A stretch of DNA of 64,000 nucleotides from Sugiyamaella lignohabitans (GCF_001640025.1 NC_031671.1:2542001-2606000), one strand, 5' to 3'; positions 20,343 through 29,880 are shown, counted from the stretch's first letter. A program made the numbers and translations. Notes: generated from the letters alone by a model not told the origin.

Positions 20343-20349
20343 AGAGAGA

Positions 20350-21387
20350 ATGGTCAGGCTACGGACGGTAGCGATCGCGGCTTTCGCGGGCCTGGTGTCA
20401 GGCCAGACATTTCAGGGATGCTATAACTCGGCAGGAAGTATGGTGTCGAACGGCACTTATACGTGGCAGTCAAAATCGCACTGTTCCACGGCGTGTTCGG
20501 CCCTGGGGTACAGCATAATTGCCACTCATAATGGAAACGAGTGTTATTGCGGTAATAGTTTACCGCCGTCAAGTGATAAGGTCGACCAGAACCAGTGTAA
20601 TGTGGTCTGTACGGGCTATGGCAACGAAATGTGTGGTAGTGCAAGCACGTTTTCCGTTTATTCAATCGCCGATACTACCAGTACAGACCCTGATACCAGC
20701 AGTTCGTCCGCTGCTGGATCCAGTGCTACTGGTGGCTCGTCAACCAGTCCAAGTGGCAGTTCAACTGCTTCGTCGGTTTCGTCTGCTTCTGCTAGTAATC
20801 CTAGTGGTTCGGGCTCTTCAAGTACGAAAACATCGTCTTCTGATACCTCATCAGCATCAGGCTCATCAACGTCGCCATCGTTGTCTTCATCACAATCTTC
20901 ACAATCGTCATCTTCACAGTCGTCTTCGGCCTCTTCGTCGTCTTCGTCTGCTTCTTCGGCATCTGATAGCAGTTCTTCTGGAAAGACTACTGCCTCTGCG
21001 AATAAGAATCATGGATCTAAGATCTCGGGAGGTGCGATTGCCGGCATTGTAATTGGAGTAGTGGCTGCTCTGGCTATTATTGGCGCTACTCTTGTATTCC
21101 TCAAGAAACGACGCTCGTCATATGACCATTATAGTCCATCGACGTCTCCCGACCGGTTTAAAGAGCCATTTGGAGTGCGACCACCAGATCTGCCGTTTGG
21201 CGGACCTCCTCCACGCTACGGAATGTCGTCGGACGAGGCACTAGCGGCTGGAGCCGGCCATCAAATCGACCAACGACTCAACCCCGTCATGCTCGGTGAG
21301 CGACGCATTTCCGTCGGCAGTCTGGCCGATGCCAGAGACTACAGCCGCAAAATCCTGCGAGTAGCTAACCCTGACGACGACGCCTAA
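20350..21387 (+). CDS. WSC-domain cell-wall integrity sensor
   Basis: 345 residues. A signal peptide occupies about 1-20 (hydrophobic, ending Gly-Gln). A WSC domain of about 22-107 follows, with the eight-cysteine pattern, including Phe-Gln-Gly-Cys-Tyr, Cys-x3-Cys, Glu-Cys-Tyr-Cys-Gly and Met-Cys-Gly. A Ser/Thr-rich, presumably O-mannosylated stalk runs to about 218. One membrane helix (about 226-250, Gly/Ala/Ile/Val-rich) is followed by Lys-Lys-Arg-Arg and a cytosolic tail of about 90 residues. This is the layout of yeast Wsc1/Slg1-Wsc3, plasma-membrane sensors that signal wall stress through Rom2 and Rho1 to the Pkc1 cascade. Which Wsc paralogue it represents cannot be settled. It is probably preceded by a 5'-UTR intron. 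Confidence 0.92.
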   Translation: MVRLRTVAIAAFAGLVSGQTFQGCYNSAGSMVSNGTYTWQSKSHCSTACSALGYSIIATHNGNECYCGNSLPPSSDKVDQNQCNVVCTGYGNEMCGSASTFSVYSIADTTSTDPDTSSSSAAGSSATGGSSTSPSGSSTASSVSSASASNPSGSGSSSTKTSSSDTSSASGSSTSPSLSSSQSSQSSSSQSSSASSSSSSASSASDSSSSGKTTASANKNHGSKISGGAIAGIVIGVVAALAIIGATLVFLKKRRSSYDHYSPSTSPDRFKEPFGVRPPDLPFGGPPPRYGMSSDEALAAGAGHQIDQRLNPVMLGERRISVGSLADARDYSRKILRVANPDDDA

Positions 21388-21390
21388 TCC

Positions 21391-21512
21391 CTCCACCATA
21401 TTTCCACTACCCTCTAACCACCACTTCACCATCTTTCCACTACCCTCTAACCACCACTTCACCACTTCACCACCTTTCCACCACCCTCTAACGCCCTCTA
21501 ACCACTACTTTC
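21391..21512. repeat. 33-bp minisatellite after the WSC stop codon
   Basis: Repeated units containing CCACTACCCTCTAACC and CACCACTTCACC, with period about 33 bp in the first copies and breaking up towards 21500. It starts four bases past the stop, so it is likely transcribed. Confidence 0.8.
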
Positions 21513-21827
21513 ACCACCACTCAACATCCGATTTCCCATCACCAATTCACAACGAACTCACCACCACCCCGCCAGAATCGACTCTGGCACCCGCACCGCA
21601 ACGCAGACCACCCCCGTGGACACCCGACACTCCATTTGCATTATTACCACCGCCGTCCACCTCTCACCCGCCCCACCACCCCACCACCCCACCACCCCTC
21701 TAACCCCGCCAAAACACTGTCACGATCCGCGCCTCATAGAAACACTTTTGACGTTTTGTTCTCTTCCTGTCTTATTTTATTTTATTACTTTCCCCCACTC
21801 ACCCCACTCCCACTCGGGGTGCCCCGC

Positions 21828-21883
21828 TGCCTCCGGCGGCTGGGGCTCCGCCCCAGACCCTGGTTGCTCCTGCTTCGCAGGAG
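21828..21883 (-). repeat. Palindromic element, solo left half
   Basis: A 56-bp module of left arm plus CTCCTGC-TTC-GCAGGAG, without a matching right half. A full copy starts 24 bp later. Confidence 0.9.
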
Positions 21884-21907
21884 TTCTCTACTTCCCGGGT
21901 GCCCTGC

Positions 21908-22047
21908 AGCCTCCGGCGGCTGGGGCTCCGCCCCAGACCCCGCTGCTCCTCTCGCTCCGCTCGAGTCGGCTCCGTCTCTGGCCCCCTCCAACTCCTGCGA
22001 AGCAGGAGCAACCAGGGTCTGGGGCGGAGCCCCAGCCGCCGGAGGCA
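21908..22047 (+). repeat. Palindromic double-hairpin element, full copy
   Basis: About 140 bp; the first base-triplet is changed (CAGCCTCC instead of CTGCCTCC) but the remaining arm is perfect. CTCGAG type left (middle base C), CTCCTGC-GAA-GCAGGAG right. Confidence 0.93.
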
Positions 22048-22086
22048 GACCCCCCCTCCCTGGCGTTTTCAGGGGGTGAGAGTGAA

Positions 22087-22096
22087 TTTTCACATG
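22087..22096 (-). promoter_or_regulatory. UAS-INO-like (Ino2/Ino4 E-box) site
   Basis: On the minus strand this reads CATGTGAAAA, one mismatch from the yeast inositol/choline element CATGTGAAAT. It is 267 bp upstream of the CHO1 start, a gene under UAS-INO control in S. cerevisiae. A single 10-mer can occur by chance. Confidence 0.35.
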
Positions 22097-22362
22097 CCAG
22101 GTTCAGCCGCGCCAGCCCCGACAGGAGAATGGGAGCAATGCAGCAACAGCTGCGGCCGGTCAGCGGGATATTTTTATTTTTCGAGCGGTGGGTGGTGGGT
22201 GGTGAATCAGAGCGACTGACTGACACACTTGCAACATCGCAACTAAGACTGCTAGCAACCACGCCCGTTGTTTGTGAAGATTTTTTAGTTTGTTGAGGCT
22301 GTTTGGTTGGTACTTTCAGTGGTATTTATACTTTTTTTTCAAGAACATCATCGACATCGACA

Positions 22363-23354
22363 ATGGCTGATTCGGACGAAGTGCGCTCGCGCTCGAAAAT
22401 GCAGAGGCGGAGGTCGTCGTTTTTCTCGCCGTCGCCCTCTCCTCCTCACGCAGGTCAGTTTTGGTTGGGGTTTTCTCGTTTCCGTGTCCAGATTCTGTCC
22501 TGTCAATGACCGTGAAGTTCCATTGCTTTGAAATCAAAGATTGGCTTTGGCTTTGGTCTTGACTGATGAATCTGAGATGGTTGGAGATTGTGGCACGGGA
22601 TGATGCTGGTGATACTGGTGATGCTGGTGACGCTGGTGACTCTGGTAATGCTGGTGATGCTGGTAATGCTGGTGATGGTGATACTAACAATTGAACAGGA
22701 GAAAAAGAGTTTCTGGCTTTCACGAGCGATAACAGGCACTTTTCGCTGATTCGCAATCTTCATATGGCCGATTTCATCACTCTTCTCAATGGGTACTGTG
22801 GTTTCAACAGTATCGTGTCGTCAATTCGCTATGTGATGTCCGACTATACCCAGACCCATTACCTACTGCGAGCCATGGCGTTTGTTCCATTGGGTCTTTT
22901 CTTTGATTTTATGGACGGCCGAGTGGCTCGTTGGAGAAACAAGAGCAGTCTGATGGGCCAGGAGCTCGATTCGCTGGCTGATCTGGTGTCGTTTGGCGTT
23001 GCTCCTGCCATTATTGCGTTCACCATTGGGTTCCAAACCACTGTCGACACCGTTCTGCTGACGGTATTTGTATTGTGCGGCCTGACTCGTCTGGCCCGGT
23101 TCAACGTCACGGTATCCCATATTCCCAAAGACAGCAAAGGCAAATCCAAGTACTTCGAGGGCACACCCATCCCCACGACCCTGGCGCTCGTGACGGTGAT
23201 GCTGTTCTGGTACAGCCGCGACATGATCCACGACAACCTGCCCTTCAGCACCGCGTTCCCCAACACCCTCATCGAGTTCCACCCGGCCATCCTGCTCTTC
23301 GTGCTCAGCGGCAGCGCCATGATCTCCAAGAGCCTCAAGATCCCCAAAATCTAA
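22363..23354 (+). CDS. CHO1: Phosphatidylserine synthase (CDP-diacylglycerol-serine O-phosphatidyltransferase, 2 exons)
   Basis: Exons 22363-22453 and 22699-23354 are joined across a 245-nt intron (donor GTCAGT, branch ACTAAC, acceptor ACAG), giving 248 residues. The CDP-alcohol phosphatidyltransferase signature DGxxARx8Gx3Dx3D is complete: Asp-Gly-Arg-Val-Ala-Arg, then Gly-Gln-Glu-Leu-Asp-Ser-Leu-Ala-Asp. The segment spanning the splice, [11 protein letters not shown], is typical of Cho1. Several hydrophobic helices follow. The enzyme makes phosphatidylserine in the ER membrane. The short Ser/Arg-rich exon 1 resembles the phosphorylated cytosolic N terminus of yeast Cho1. The intron carries a tandem repeat. 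Confidence 0.95.
22590..22690 (+). repeat. Tandem repeat in the CHO1 intron
   Basis: About ten degenerate 9-bp units around GATGCTGGT fill the second half of the intron and run directly into the branch site ACTAAC. Confidence 0.85.
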
Positions 23355-23400
23355 AAATTCTATATATTTGCGGTACCTTTACATGGCTGGGCGGGGGGCC

Positions 23401-23540
23401 TGCCTCCGGCGGCTGGGGCTCCGCCCCAGACCCTGGTTGCTCCTCTCGCTTCGCTCGAGTCGTTTCGTCGACGGTCCCAGCCCACTCCTGCTTCGCAGGA
23501 GCAACCAGGGTCTGGGGCGGAGCCCCAGCCGCCGGAGGCA
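23401..23540 (+). repeat. Palindromic double-hairpin element, full copy
   Basis: 140 bp with perfect arms, starting 47 bp after the CHO1 stop; CTCGAG type left, CTCCTGC-TTC-GCAGGAG right. G-run before, C-run after. Confidence 0.95.
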
Positions 23541-23834
23541 AGCCCCCTCCCCCTGCAGGGCCCTGTCGATCGGCCGTTGTGGGAGGTGACGGGCGGATCG
23601 GCGGGTCGTGGTGGGGAGCAAGTGTGGCTGAGGAGGGGAGAGTGCCAGGGTGAGAGGGATGGTGGAGGGGTGGAGGGGTGGAGGGGTGAGTGGAGTCTGA
23701 AGATAGGAGGTGAGTGAGAGAGGAGTGGGAGTGTGCACGTGATTGGGCGCGGGGTTTGGACCGGGGTGGGAGGTGTGATGTGTACCACCTGCCCGTCACC
23801 TGTTGGCAGGGCTGCTGGAGGGGAGGGTGACGGG

Positions 23835-23976
23835 TGCCTCCGGCGGCTGGGGCTCCGCCCCAGACCCCGTTGCTCCTGCTTCGCAGGAGGTTTCACCCCT
23901 CATCCCCCCCTCACCCGACTCGAGCGCAGCGAGAGGAGCAGCGGGGTCTGGGGCGGAGCCCCAGCCGCCGGAGGCA
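23835..23976 (-). repeat. Palindromic double-hairpin element, full copy (reverse orientation)
   Basis: 142 bp with perfect arms; CTCCTGC-TTC-GCAGGAG left, CTCGAG type right. A C-rich flank follows. Confidence 0.95.
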
Positions 23977-24660
23977 AGCCCCACCCCCCGCCGGAGTGAC
24001 GGTGCACCAAATCGAGGTGGGGGCTGGCTTGACGTCATCAGCAAAGAAGGCAGGGCTGACTGGCACCAGTGTGAGCAAGACTTGCCCACAACGAGCCATT
24101 ATTTGCCCTTTAAACTCGCAGCAAATATGCAGATATGCGGCTACGCAGGATCCGCCTTAATCATATGCTAGTGGCAGGTCGGAATGACTTAAGAGGGTTA
24201 TATACATCTGGCAAGCCATTTGCTGAGTTTATGTTAAGGTTGACCTGATCAGGTTTTTTACTTGCGACTCTTTTTATTTCGTTAGTTTCCCATTTTTTGT
24301 ATTTCTATTTTGCTATTTGTTAGAACTTTTTGGTATTTGAAAAGTCGTGTTTGATCTTTTTGATACGGTCTGTACTTGGAATTTGTTTTTCTTGATTGAT
24401 CGCTTTTACTGTGTTATCGGACAAAGAAGGTGAGACGTCATCTACCTCTGACTGTTTGTTGTTACTTGAACTGTTAATATACTTCGTAAGGTTTTTGCGA
24501 AAAGGACCAATTGACATTTGTATACGACAAAAGTTGGACGTAAAAGTTGAATTGTCGAAAAAGAAGTTGGTATTGTCACTTGGTTTATAAGGTCATACCA
24601 CTATATACAGTTGAAAGTGGAGTGGTCAGGCAGACTGCTTTACCGAAGATTGTAATTGAC

Positions 24661-24935
24661 TTAGTTGAACATTGAATTCTGATATTGACTATTGACTTGA
24701 ATATCGAATATTGACTCGAACTTCGAATATCGAATACTGAATATCGACTATTGACTCGAACATCGAATATCGAATACTGAGTATCTAATATTGACTCGAA
24801 TATCGAATAGCGAATACTTAATCTCGACTATTGAAACTCACTCACTCGTATCGAAGTCACTATTGAACATTGATTAGACTATCGAATATCGAAGCGAACA
24901 TAGAATACTGAATAACGACTACTGATAGCGACTAC
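24661..24935. repeat. TCGAATAT-type minisatellite before the SLM1 start
   Basis: Degenerate copies of TATTGACTCGAA and CATCGAATATCGAATACTGA repeated for about 275 bp and ending 20 bp before the ATG, so probably in the 5' leader. Confidence 0.85.
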
Positions 24936-24955
24936 CGAATAATCAAACTTGTAAA

Positions 24956-27379
24956 ATGGACGATTTATACCTCAAATCCATTCCTACTAACTCGCAGCCG
25001 ACCGATATCCTTGCTGCAAGGTTCTCGACTTGGAGAAAGGTTATTCGTGCTCTGAATGTTTATTTCAGAGAGGTCGCCACTGTTCAGGACGAGTATGTTC
25101 GTCAGAATGTGCGTCTGGGTCACGCGGTGAATTTCCCTTTTTTTGAAAATGGTACCTCGGATGGCGGTAATCACTCTGGTTCGGCGGGAGATTTCCCCGA
25201 CCATGAGGACCGCATGTTCGCTCCCTTTGGTAGCAACTCGATTGCCGATGTTCCTGGCAACTTGATCCAATACCATCGTACCCAGGCCGCTGCTGCCTCG
25301 AGAACTTCTAAAGAACTGATACAAAATCTCATTCCAAGACTTGAGGACTTGCGTCGTGACTTGCTAGTTAAGATCAAGGAAATCAAGAACTTGGGCAGTG
25401 ATTTTAGAAACAACGTTGCCAAGGAGCAACAGGGCACTGCTAGGGATCTGAATGCCTATGTAAATGCTATTGAAGTCATCTCCACCAACCCAGCAAGCTT
25501 ATCTGCCAAGCACGACCCTTATCTGTTAAGGCCTGCTCTTGAAAAGCAAATCAATCGTCAAGTTAACGAAGAAAACTATCTTTTAGAGGCCTTTTTGAAC
25601 TTGCAAGGGTCTGGCCAGGAGCTGGAAAAAGTCGTGACTCAAGAAGTACAACAAGCGTTATCGGTATTTGCCAAACTATTAGGCATTCAAGGTCAAAATA
25701 CCACCGACTTATTTAACAAAATCATTGAGGGATACGTCGCCAAGAGCCCTACTGCCGAATGGGACGCTTTTATCGCGAGAGACGATAACTTTGTGGACCC
25801 CAATCTTAAACCTCGTAAAGTCGAGGATATCTCATACAAGTACCAGGATTCATACTTGGCTCATGAAGTTCGCACCGGCTATTTAGAAAGACGTTCAAAG
25901 TACCTCAAGTCGTACTCTCGTGCTTGGTATGTGTTGACTCCTTCGTTTTTGCACGAATTCAAATCAAATGATCGCAAACATGATCCTCACCCTGTTATGT
26001 CTCTTTCTTTAGACGACTGTCAATTGACCCATGACCCCAAATCTTCCAGCAGTCACTCTCACAAGTTCATTTTGAACGCCAAGCAATCTGGTACTTCGTC
26101 TGGTAGAGGTCACAACTGGGTGTTCAGAGCCGAATCCAAAGAAAAGATGGAGGAGTGGTTCAAGGATTTGAGCACTTTGACCAACTTGTCTTCTCCTAAC
26201 GAGCGGGTTGCCAAGATTTTCAAGTCTGTTCCTGGCACTTCTGCTGCTACTGCCGGTGCTGCTACTGCTGCTGCTGGTGTTTCTGCTGGTGTTGCTGCTG
26301 GTGCTGGTGCTGGTGCTGGTGCTGGAGAATCAGGTACTGGAGCTGCTGAATCAGGTGCTGTTGACGGAATTGCTGGTGAATCTGAAGCTGCTGTTGTAGG
26401 ACCCAGTGCCGACCTTGATGGGAATGTTTCAAGTGCTGGAGACGGTGGTCACTTTGGCGGAGACCATACTGTCGATTATACACAAGTGGCTCGTGACGGC
26501 CATGTTGCTGGAGCCGCTGCATTTGCTGGAGCTACTGGTGCTGCTGCTGGTGTCGGTGGATTTACAGCTATTGCTGCTCACGACGTCGAGCGTCACTCTG
26601 CCCACAGTCGCTCGATCCGATCTCACACTCCACATATCGATGAGAATGGTGATACATACATTCCAGTAGTAGCACCCATCTCGTCACCTGTGCCATCTGA
26701 CACTTCAGGTGTCACTTCTAATGGCGAACCGTTCCAAGATGAGTCTGACCGTTATGGAGCAACTGAACACAATTTAGACGAGGGAACTCAGACCATTGAC
26801 AACAGCGTTTACAGCGAACACGTCGGTGATGAGGAACGAACCCGGGGCAGGTTCCCTAGCGAGGTCAACCTTGAACATACAGTTGACCCTGAACAGGCAG
26901 TTGACGAGGAAACCTTGCACCGTGAGGCTGCTGCTTTCATTGTCCCCTCGGACTTACCCAATAACAACACTTCGGACACTGCTGTTGACGACCAGGCTTC
27001 TGTATTCACATACGACCTGACCCATACAGCAGCCACACTTCCAGACGACAAGGACTTCAAGCCTGTTGGCAGCGAGATCCCCGTGCACATTGAACGACGT
27101 CTGACCGCCACCAGACACAAGGAAGAAGAAATCGAAGGAACCGGTATCGGCATTGCCCGCCACCCCGACGAGGCCCAGGAGTCTGAAGAGGCACTTATCT
27201 CGCGTCGTCGCAGTTCAGTCGCCTCACACAAACGTCCTCAACGAGCTCCTTCACGCAAAGCCACTGGTTCCTACGGCACCGATGAGCTCAAACCGCTCTC
27301 ACCAGTCGAAGCCTCAGAACCAGCACCGCTGTTCTTCGCCAACGGCCTGCCATCAACCACCGGCGGCGCCGACAATTAG
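24956..27379 (+). CDS. SLM1: TORC2 effector with BAR-like and PH domains, Slm1/Slm2
   Basis: 807 residues. The N-terminal region (about 15-260) is helical and matches the Slm F-BAR-like module, including Ile-Leu-Ala-Ala-Arg-Phe-Ser-Thr-Trp and Tyr-Phe-Arg-Glu-Val-Ala. A PH domain follows at about 300-408 (Gly-Tyr-Leu-Glu-Arg-Arg-Ser-Lys-Tyr-Leu-Lys-Ser-Tyr-Ser-Arg-Ala-Trp-Tyr-Val-Leu, ending Trp-Phe-Lys-Asp-Leu). Yeast Slm1/2 bind PI(4,5)P2 at eisosomes and bring Ypk1 to TORC2. The C-terminal half is longer than in S. cerevisiae and low-complexity, with Gly-Ala and acidic stretches and a basic Ser-rich region (Arg-Arg-Arg-Ser-Ser). No intron. It is convergent with ALG11. Confidence 0.92.
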   Translation: MDDLYLKSIPTNSQPTDILAARFSTWRKVIRALNVYFREVATVQDEYVRQNVRLGHAVNFPFFENGTSDGGNHSGSAGDFPDHEDRMFAPFGSNSIADVPGNLIQYHRTQAAAASRTSKELIQNLIPRLEDLRRDLLVKIKEIKNLGSDFRNNVAKEQQGTARDLNAYVNAIEVISTNPASLSAKHDPYLLRPALEKQINRQVNEENYLLEAFLNLQGSGQELEKVVTQEVQQALSVFAKLLGIQGQNTTDLFNKIIEGYVAKSPTAEWDAFIARDDNFVDPNLKPRKVEDISYKYQDSYLAHEVRTGYLERRSKYLKSYSRAWYVLTPSFLHEFKSNDRKHDPHPVMSLSLDDCQLTHDPKSSSSHSHKFILNAKQSGTSSGRGHNWVFRAESKEKMEEWFKDLSTLTNLSSPNERVAKIFKSVPGTSAATAGAATAAAGVSAGVAAGAGAGAGAGESGTGAAESGAVDGIAGESEAAVVGPSADLDGNVSSAGDGGHFGGDHTVDYTQVARDGHVAGAAAFAGATGAAAGVGGFTAIAAHDVERHSAHSRSIRSHTPHIDENGDTYIPVVAPISSPVPSDTSGVTSNGEPFQDESDRYGATEHNLDEGTQTIDNSVYSEHVGDEERTRGRFPSEVNLEHTVDPEQAVDEETLHREAAAFIVPSDLPNNNTSDTAVDDQASVFTYDLTHTAATLPDDKDFKPVGSEIPVHIERRLTATRHKEEEIEGTGIGIARHPDEAQESEEALISRRRSSVASHKRPQRAPSRKATGSYGTDELKPLSPVEASEPAPLFFANGLPSTTGGADN

Positions 27380-27449
27380 TATTACTCTGTTTTTTTCCTA
27401 CTTCACCTGTAACAATTAGCAACCCTATAAATATACGAGAGTGTGCTCG

Positions 27450-27585
27450 TGCCTCCGGCGGCTGGGGCGCTGCCCCAGACCCCGATGCTCCTGCTTCGCA
27501 GGAGTTGCTGGGACCGTCGACGCCCGACTCGAGCGCAGCGAGAGGAGCAATGGGGTCTGGGTCAACGCCCCAGCCGCCGGAGGCA
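27450..27585 (-). repeat. Palindromic double-hairpin element, full copy with arm changes
   Basis: 136 bp. Left mini-loop GCT; the right arm is mutated (GGGTCAACGCCCC). CTCCTGC-TTC-GCAGGAG left, CTCGAG type right. It lies between convergent SLM1 (71 bp from its stop) and ALG11 (48 bp). Confidence 0.93.
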
Positions 27586-27632
27586 TGTCCCCGTTCGTCG
27601 TAGAATTACATTAATAAATATATACGATATAC

Positions 27633-29333
27633 TTAGTCGAATTTGCCGGCGAGCAGACGCTGTTTCTGGCGGATTTTTTCGAGTTTGAGGAGCGTGTTGA
27701 CGCGGAGGTCCCAGGCGTTGGCAAACGCCTCGTCCGAGAACCGTTGGGCCGCTTGGTATGCTCGCTGGCGGTATTTGAACGCGGTGGCGTCGTCCAGGGC
27801 AAATGCTTTGGTGAGAGCCTGTTCCAGGGTGTCGGAGCCGGCGTCTTTGGCGGAATAGTCTGGATCGGTATCGGACTTGAACAGGAAACCAGGCACTCCT
27901 TCGTCGTCTTTGACGATGTCCAGTTTAGGACCAGCAGAGTCGTGGACAACTGGTATTAACCCAGCAGCCATGTACTCCACAACACCCATACCGAAATGCT
28001 CGTTCCACATGGCATTGACACCGATAGACGCTGTTTGTAGCATGGCTTTGACGTTGGGCCAGGGTGCGTCCAACACAAAAGTAACGTTGTCGTCAGTCAG
28101 CTCGAGTTCTCGGGCGAGTAGTCGTAGAGAGTACACACGAGACTTGTCCTCGTCGTTTCTCACTGATCCGAGCAAGATCAAGTGAGGACGAGTAGCAACA
28201 GTGCCTTTACTCTCGTTATGCTTGGTCAGGATCTTGGCGAACTCTCGAATCACGAGATCGTGTCGTTTCTCGGGTCTGAACTGGCCAATGTAGACAGCTA
28301 CAGGACTGCGTGGTTTCGAGCCCTCTTCAGGAGCCTCAAAGTCCTGAGTGGCACATGGTGGGAACACAGTTCGAATGTGGTCGGTTTTGTTCATCCACCA
28401 GATCGATTTGATGTGGTTGTTTGTCCAGGTCGAGTTGGTAGCCACAATTGACGCATAAGATCCGACGTAAGCATAGGCAAGACTCATGAGTTTCCAGTAA
28501 ATGTATTTAATGGAAAATGTCGATACTTTGTTAAGCATGTCTTTGGAGATGAATGGATAGTGGACATAGGCACAGACAGGAATGTTCAATACCCAAGAGA
28601 TAAAGGGGTAGGTAAAAGGATATCCCATGGTATCAACAAACACATCAGGAACAAGCAGAGAAACCGCTTCTTTAGCAAGCATCACAGAACCAATGGCTTG
28701 ACCGATTAACGTGAACCGGGTCCAGAAACTGTCTTCGACAAGTCGTCTTTTGGTCAAGAAAATGAATACAACTCGTGACTCATCAACAGTAATTCCAAAT
28801 CTTTCAGCAACACGGGTTAAAATAACACTTGGAATAACCCCCTCTTCAGCACCAACATAGATAGCACAAATATTGAGTTCATTATTTTCAAGAGTCTGCT
28901 TGACAGCGGCCCATAGAACCCGTTCACCACCGCCGCCAGAATTGGCAAATGGGTGGAAAAATCCGAAAATAATCTTACGACCAATTCTATTGCCCTGTTT
29001 ATCGAAACGAACAGCAGTAGTCAGTGCCTTTTTCGACAGTTTGGATACTGATAGAGGCAGGATGTTGGTATAGTATGAAGCGTTTGAACCTGCCAAAATC
29101 AATTGTCTTCTAATAGTGAGAGCTTTGTCGCCAAAATGGGGCAGAGTAGCACCTGTATCTCTAGCAGCTTCAAGATACTCTCTGTACTCGTCAGGAGGTG
29201 TTCTTAACTGTTTACCCATCTTATAAGCATAGTACCGAAGAACCACGTATATAATGCCCGAAATGATAATAGCAATCAGCAGCAACACTGCGACCACAAG
29301 GTCCCAGCCAAAAACAGCTCTGCCAATTCTCAT
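27633..29333 (-). CDS. ALG11: GDP-Man:Man3GlcNAc2-PP-dolichol alpha-1,2-mannosyltransferase
   Basis: 566 residues. One N-terminal membrane helix (about 10-34, Ile/Val/Leu-rich) is followed by a GT4-type glycosyltransferase. Alg11 landmarks are Phe-Phe-His-Pro-Phe-Ala-Asn-Ser-Gly-Gly-Gly-Gly-Glu-Arg-Val-Leu-Trp near 135, Asp-Thr-Met-Gly-Tyr-Pro-Phe-Thr-Tyr-Pro, and in the C-terminal Rossmann half Gln-Phe-Arg-Pro-Glu-Lys-Arg-His and Asn-Glu-His-Phe-Gly-Met-Gly-Val-Val-Glu-Tyr-Met-Ala-Ala-Gly. The enzyme adds the fourth and fifth mannoses to lipid-linked oligosaccharide on the cytosolic face of the ER. The ATG at 29333 is the first in frame. No intron. Confidence 0.95.
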   Translation of the reverse strand: MRIGRAVFGWDLVVAVLLLIAIIISGIIYVVLRYYAYKMGKQLRTPPDEYREYLEAARDTGATLPHFGDKALTIRRQLILAGSNASYYTNILPLSVSKLSKKALTTAVRFDKQGNRIGRKIIFGFFHPFANSGGGGERVLWAAVKQTLENNELNICAIYVGAEEGVIPSVILTRVAERFGITVDESRVVFIFLTKRRLVEDSFWTRFTLIGQAIGSVMLAKEAVSLLVPDVFVDTMGYPFTYPFISWVLNIPVCAYVHYPFISKDMLNKVSTFSIKYIYWKLMSLAYAYVGSYASIVATNSTWTNNHIKSIWWMNKTDHIRTVFPPCATQDFEAPEEGSKPRSPVAVYIGQFRPEKRHDLVIREFAKILTKHNESKGTVATRPHLILLGSVRNDEDKSRVYSLRLLARELELTDDNVTFVLDAPWPNVKAMLQTASIGVNAMWNEHFGMGVVEYMAAGLIPVVHDSAGPKLDIVKDDEGVPGFLFKSDTDPDYSAKDAGSDTLEQALTKAFALDDATAFKYRQRAYQAAQRFSDEAFANAWDLRVNTLLKLEKIRQKQRLLAGKFD

Positions 29334-29706
29334 TGCAACGGAATCAGAAATCAAGACGAAAAGTCCAAAGTTAATCTATCTCAATTAATCCGACTACGGA
29401 ATTTCGAGCTCAATTGATGAATAATCTTTTACACCAGATTTTTCAGAAAACGATTTGAAATCAAATCAAACCTGGTAGATTATATAATTGTACTTTTCAC
29501 AAAAGCAATTGGCGTGGAAATGAGTCTCCTTGACGAATGCAAACCACTGGCCAATTCTGCTCTCAATTTTCTGGAATTGAAAAAATCAAAAAATCTCGAT
29601 CTAGCATATACACATGTTCGGATAATATATATGCCCTAACCCATATCAATACAACCGCTGAATGACTGGATTCCGGAACCAAATCACATTCTATGGGGAG
29701 GGGGTG

Positions 29707-29822
29707 TGCCTCCGGCGGCTGGGGCTCTGCCCCAGACCCCGTGGCTCCTCTCGCTCCGCTCGAGTCGTTACGTGGGGATCCCCTCGCGAACTCCTGCGAA
29801 ATAGGAGCAAAAATAGGGTCTG
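29707..29822 (+). repeat. Palindromic element, decayed copy lacking the right arm
   Basis: Left arm intact (mini-loop TCT) with the CTCGAG-type hairpin. The right hairpin is decayed (CTCCTGCGAAATAGGAG) and the right arm stops after GGGTCTGA. It appears to be a degenerating copy. Confidence 0.9.
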
Positions 29823-29880
29823 ATAGCTGGCCACGACTTGGTGCTCAAAGGGGGTTGAAATTTGCCAAATTGTCTAATTA

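Larger units (their letters stand above)
17621..20349. other. Large GC-rich gene-free region upstream of the WSC gene
   Basis: 2.7 kb between divergent genes. It holds four palindromic elements (17742, 18244, 19076, 20151), homopolymer runs (G10 near 17828, A14 near 17870), a (CTCG)n run near 19590 and pyrimidine-rich leader sequence from 19470 on. Several long frames here are artefacts of the stop-free palindromes and GC-rich DNA. The last 215 bp are a 5'-UTR intron of the WSC gene. Confidence 0.6.
21388..22362. other. Intergenic region WSC / CHO1
   Basis: 975 bp with a 33-bp minisatellite just after the WSC stop, a long pyrimidine/C-rich stretch (21600-21820), one half and one full palindromic element, and a UAS-INO-like site. 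No gene is visible; long frames on both strands are C-rich or palindrome artefacts. Confidence 0.55.
23355..24955. other. Intergenic region CHO1 / SLM1
   Basis: 1.6 kb with two full palindromic elements, a purine-rich GGAGGGGTGGAGG run near 23660, then AT-rich promoter sequence and a TCGAATAT-type minisatellite leading to the SLM1 start. No credible gene was seen on either strand. Confidence 0.55.

Noticed and set aside
23075..23653. A 192-codon frame starting inside CHO1
   Set aside because: It overlaps the CHO1 coding sequence in another frame and continues only because the palindromic element at 23401 lacks stops.
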